Below are positions 53,551-53,653 of a stretch of DNA of 53,653 bases, piece by piece. Origin of the DNA: Clostridiales bacterium (GTDB taxonomy: Bacteria; Bacillota; Sulfobacillia; Sulfobacillales; Sulfobacillaceae); contig DAHXNH010000236.1 in NCBI GenBank assembly GCA_027365485.1, positions 1 to 53,653 of the forward strand, in the 5' to 3' direction. The position numbers and the translations under genes are program-made. The notes under the pieces are model-generated. The model did not search any database. It was not told where the DNA came from and saw only the letters and a program-made list of their open reading frames with translations. Each line of letters begins with the position of its first letter. Position 1 is the first letter of the stretch.

Positions 53551-53653
53551 TCAGGAAACCCCGGATTTAAAGAGCATAATCCAGATCGACATTCCCACCA
53601 TGCCGAACGCAATCAAAAACACCAGATACAACGGAATGATTTGCCAGGCCAGT
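53551..53653 (-). CDS. C-terminal end of a membrane protein (partial, runs off the window)
   Basis: The last 33 codons of a minus-strand frame, stop TGA at 53551-53553. The visible part is one hydrophobic helix (IPLYLVFLIAFGMVGMSIWI) ended by MLFKSGVS. The start and most of the protein lie beyond the right edge, so neither length nor family can be given. Confidence 0.5.
   Translation of the reverse strand, partial: LAWQIIPLYLVFLIAFGMVGMSIWIMLFKSGVS

Noticed and set aside
1-53653. CRISPR array or phage-type repeat array
   Set aside because: No regularly spaced direct repeats were seen in any part of the window.

Overview
The window is chromosomal core DNA of an endospore-forming member of the Bacillota (Firmicutes). 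Evidence is the near-complete set of early sporulation genes (spoIIAA-spoIIAB-sigF, dacF, spoIIM, spo0A, spoIVB, the eight-gene spoIIIA operon) together with the Bacillota-type SUF operon (sufC-D-S-U-B) and a strongly Bacillus-like gene order. The base composition is moderately GC-rich, GTG/TTG starts are common, and a glycine-cleavage/shikimate block lies next to efp. I infer a deep, clostridia-like lineage, with Sulfobacillus as my best guess, but nothing in the sequence names the genus.

Layout. 1-280: three tRNA genes on the minus strand (Val-CAC, a CAT tRNA, Asn-GTT). 415-1014: tdk on plus. 1015-2145: a gene-free gap between convergent 3' ends. 2146-10014 (minus): spoIIAA-AB-sigF, preceded by a DksA/TraR-type zinc-finger gene and dacF, then xerD, ald, spoIIM, a NUDIX hydrolase and an unknown gene. 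10112-25269 (minus): spo0A, spoIVB, a GT28/MGDG-synthase-like glycosyltransferase, recN, argR, nadK, tlyA, dxs, ispA, xseB, xseA, folD, nusB, asp23, accC. This is the Bacillus subtilis order with accB missing and a few insertions. 25400-30226 (minus): spoIIIAA-AH with a sigma-E-like promoter and a terminator. 30227-31992: a gene-poor patch with the remains of a type I restriction gene (hsdR) and a HicB-like gene. 31993-45123 (minus): a CD1247-like acidic zinc-ribbon protein, efp, a Xaa-Pro peptidase, aroQ, glyA, gcvPB, gcvPA, gcvH, gcvT, aroB, aroK, aroC, a type 4 prepilin peptidase, aroE and yqeG, mostly overlapping or tightly spaced. 45211-50803 (plus): the SUF iron-sulfur operon with a clear promoter, a CTAG-rich operator-like site and a terminal Rieske protein gene. 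50804-51610: empty. 51611-52983 (plus): an SPFH-domain protein and an unknown helical partner. 53086-53653 (minus): a 49-residue membrane protein and the end of another membrane protein running off the window.

How the genes work together. Spo0A starts sporulation and, judged by a sigma-H-like promoter and a 0A box in front of it, activates its own gene. The spoIIA operon supplies and holds in check the forespore factor sigma F. SpoIIM (engulfment), SpoIIIA (forespore-mother cell channel) and SpoIVB (signalling protease) carry the programme forward. The housekeeping genes between them cover isoprenoid precursors (dxs, ispA), repair (recN, xseAB, xerD), one-carbon and glycine metabolism (folD, glyA, gcvTHPAPB), chorismate synthesis (aroB, C, E, K, Q), NADP supply (nadK) and iron-sulfur assembly (suf). 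No intact mobile element, CRISPR array or rRNA gene was seen. The least explained parts are the SPFH pair with its neighbouring small membrane proteins, the unknown gene between spo0A and the NUDIX gene, and the hsdR/HicB patch.
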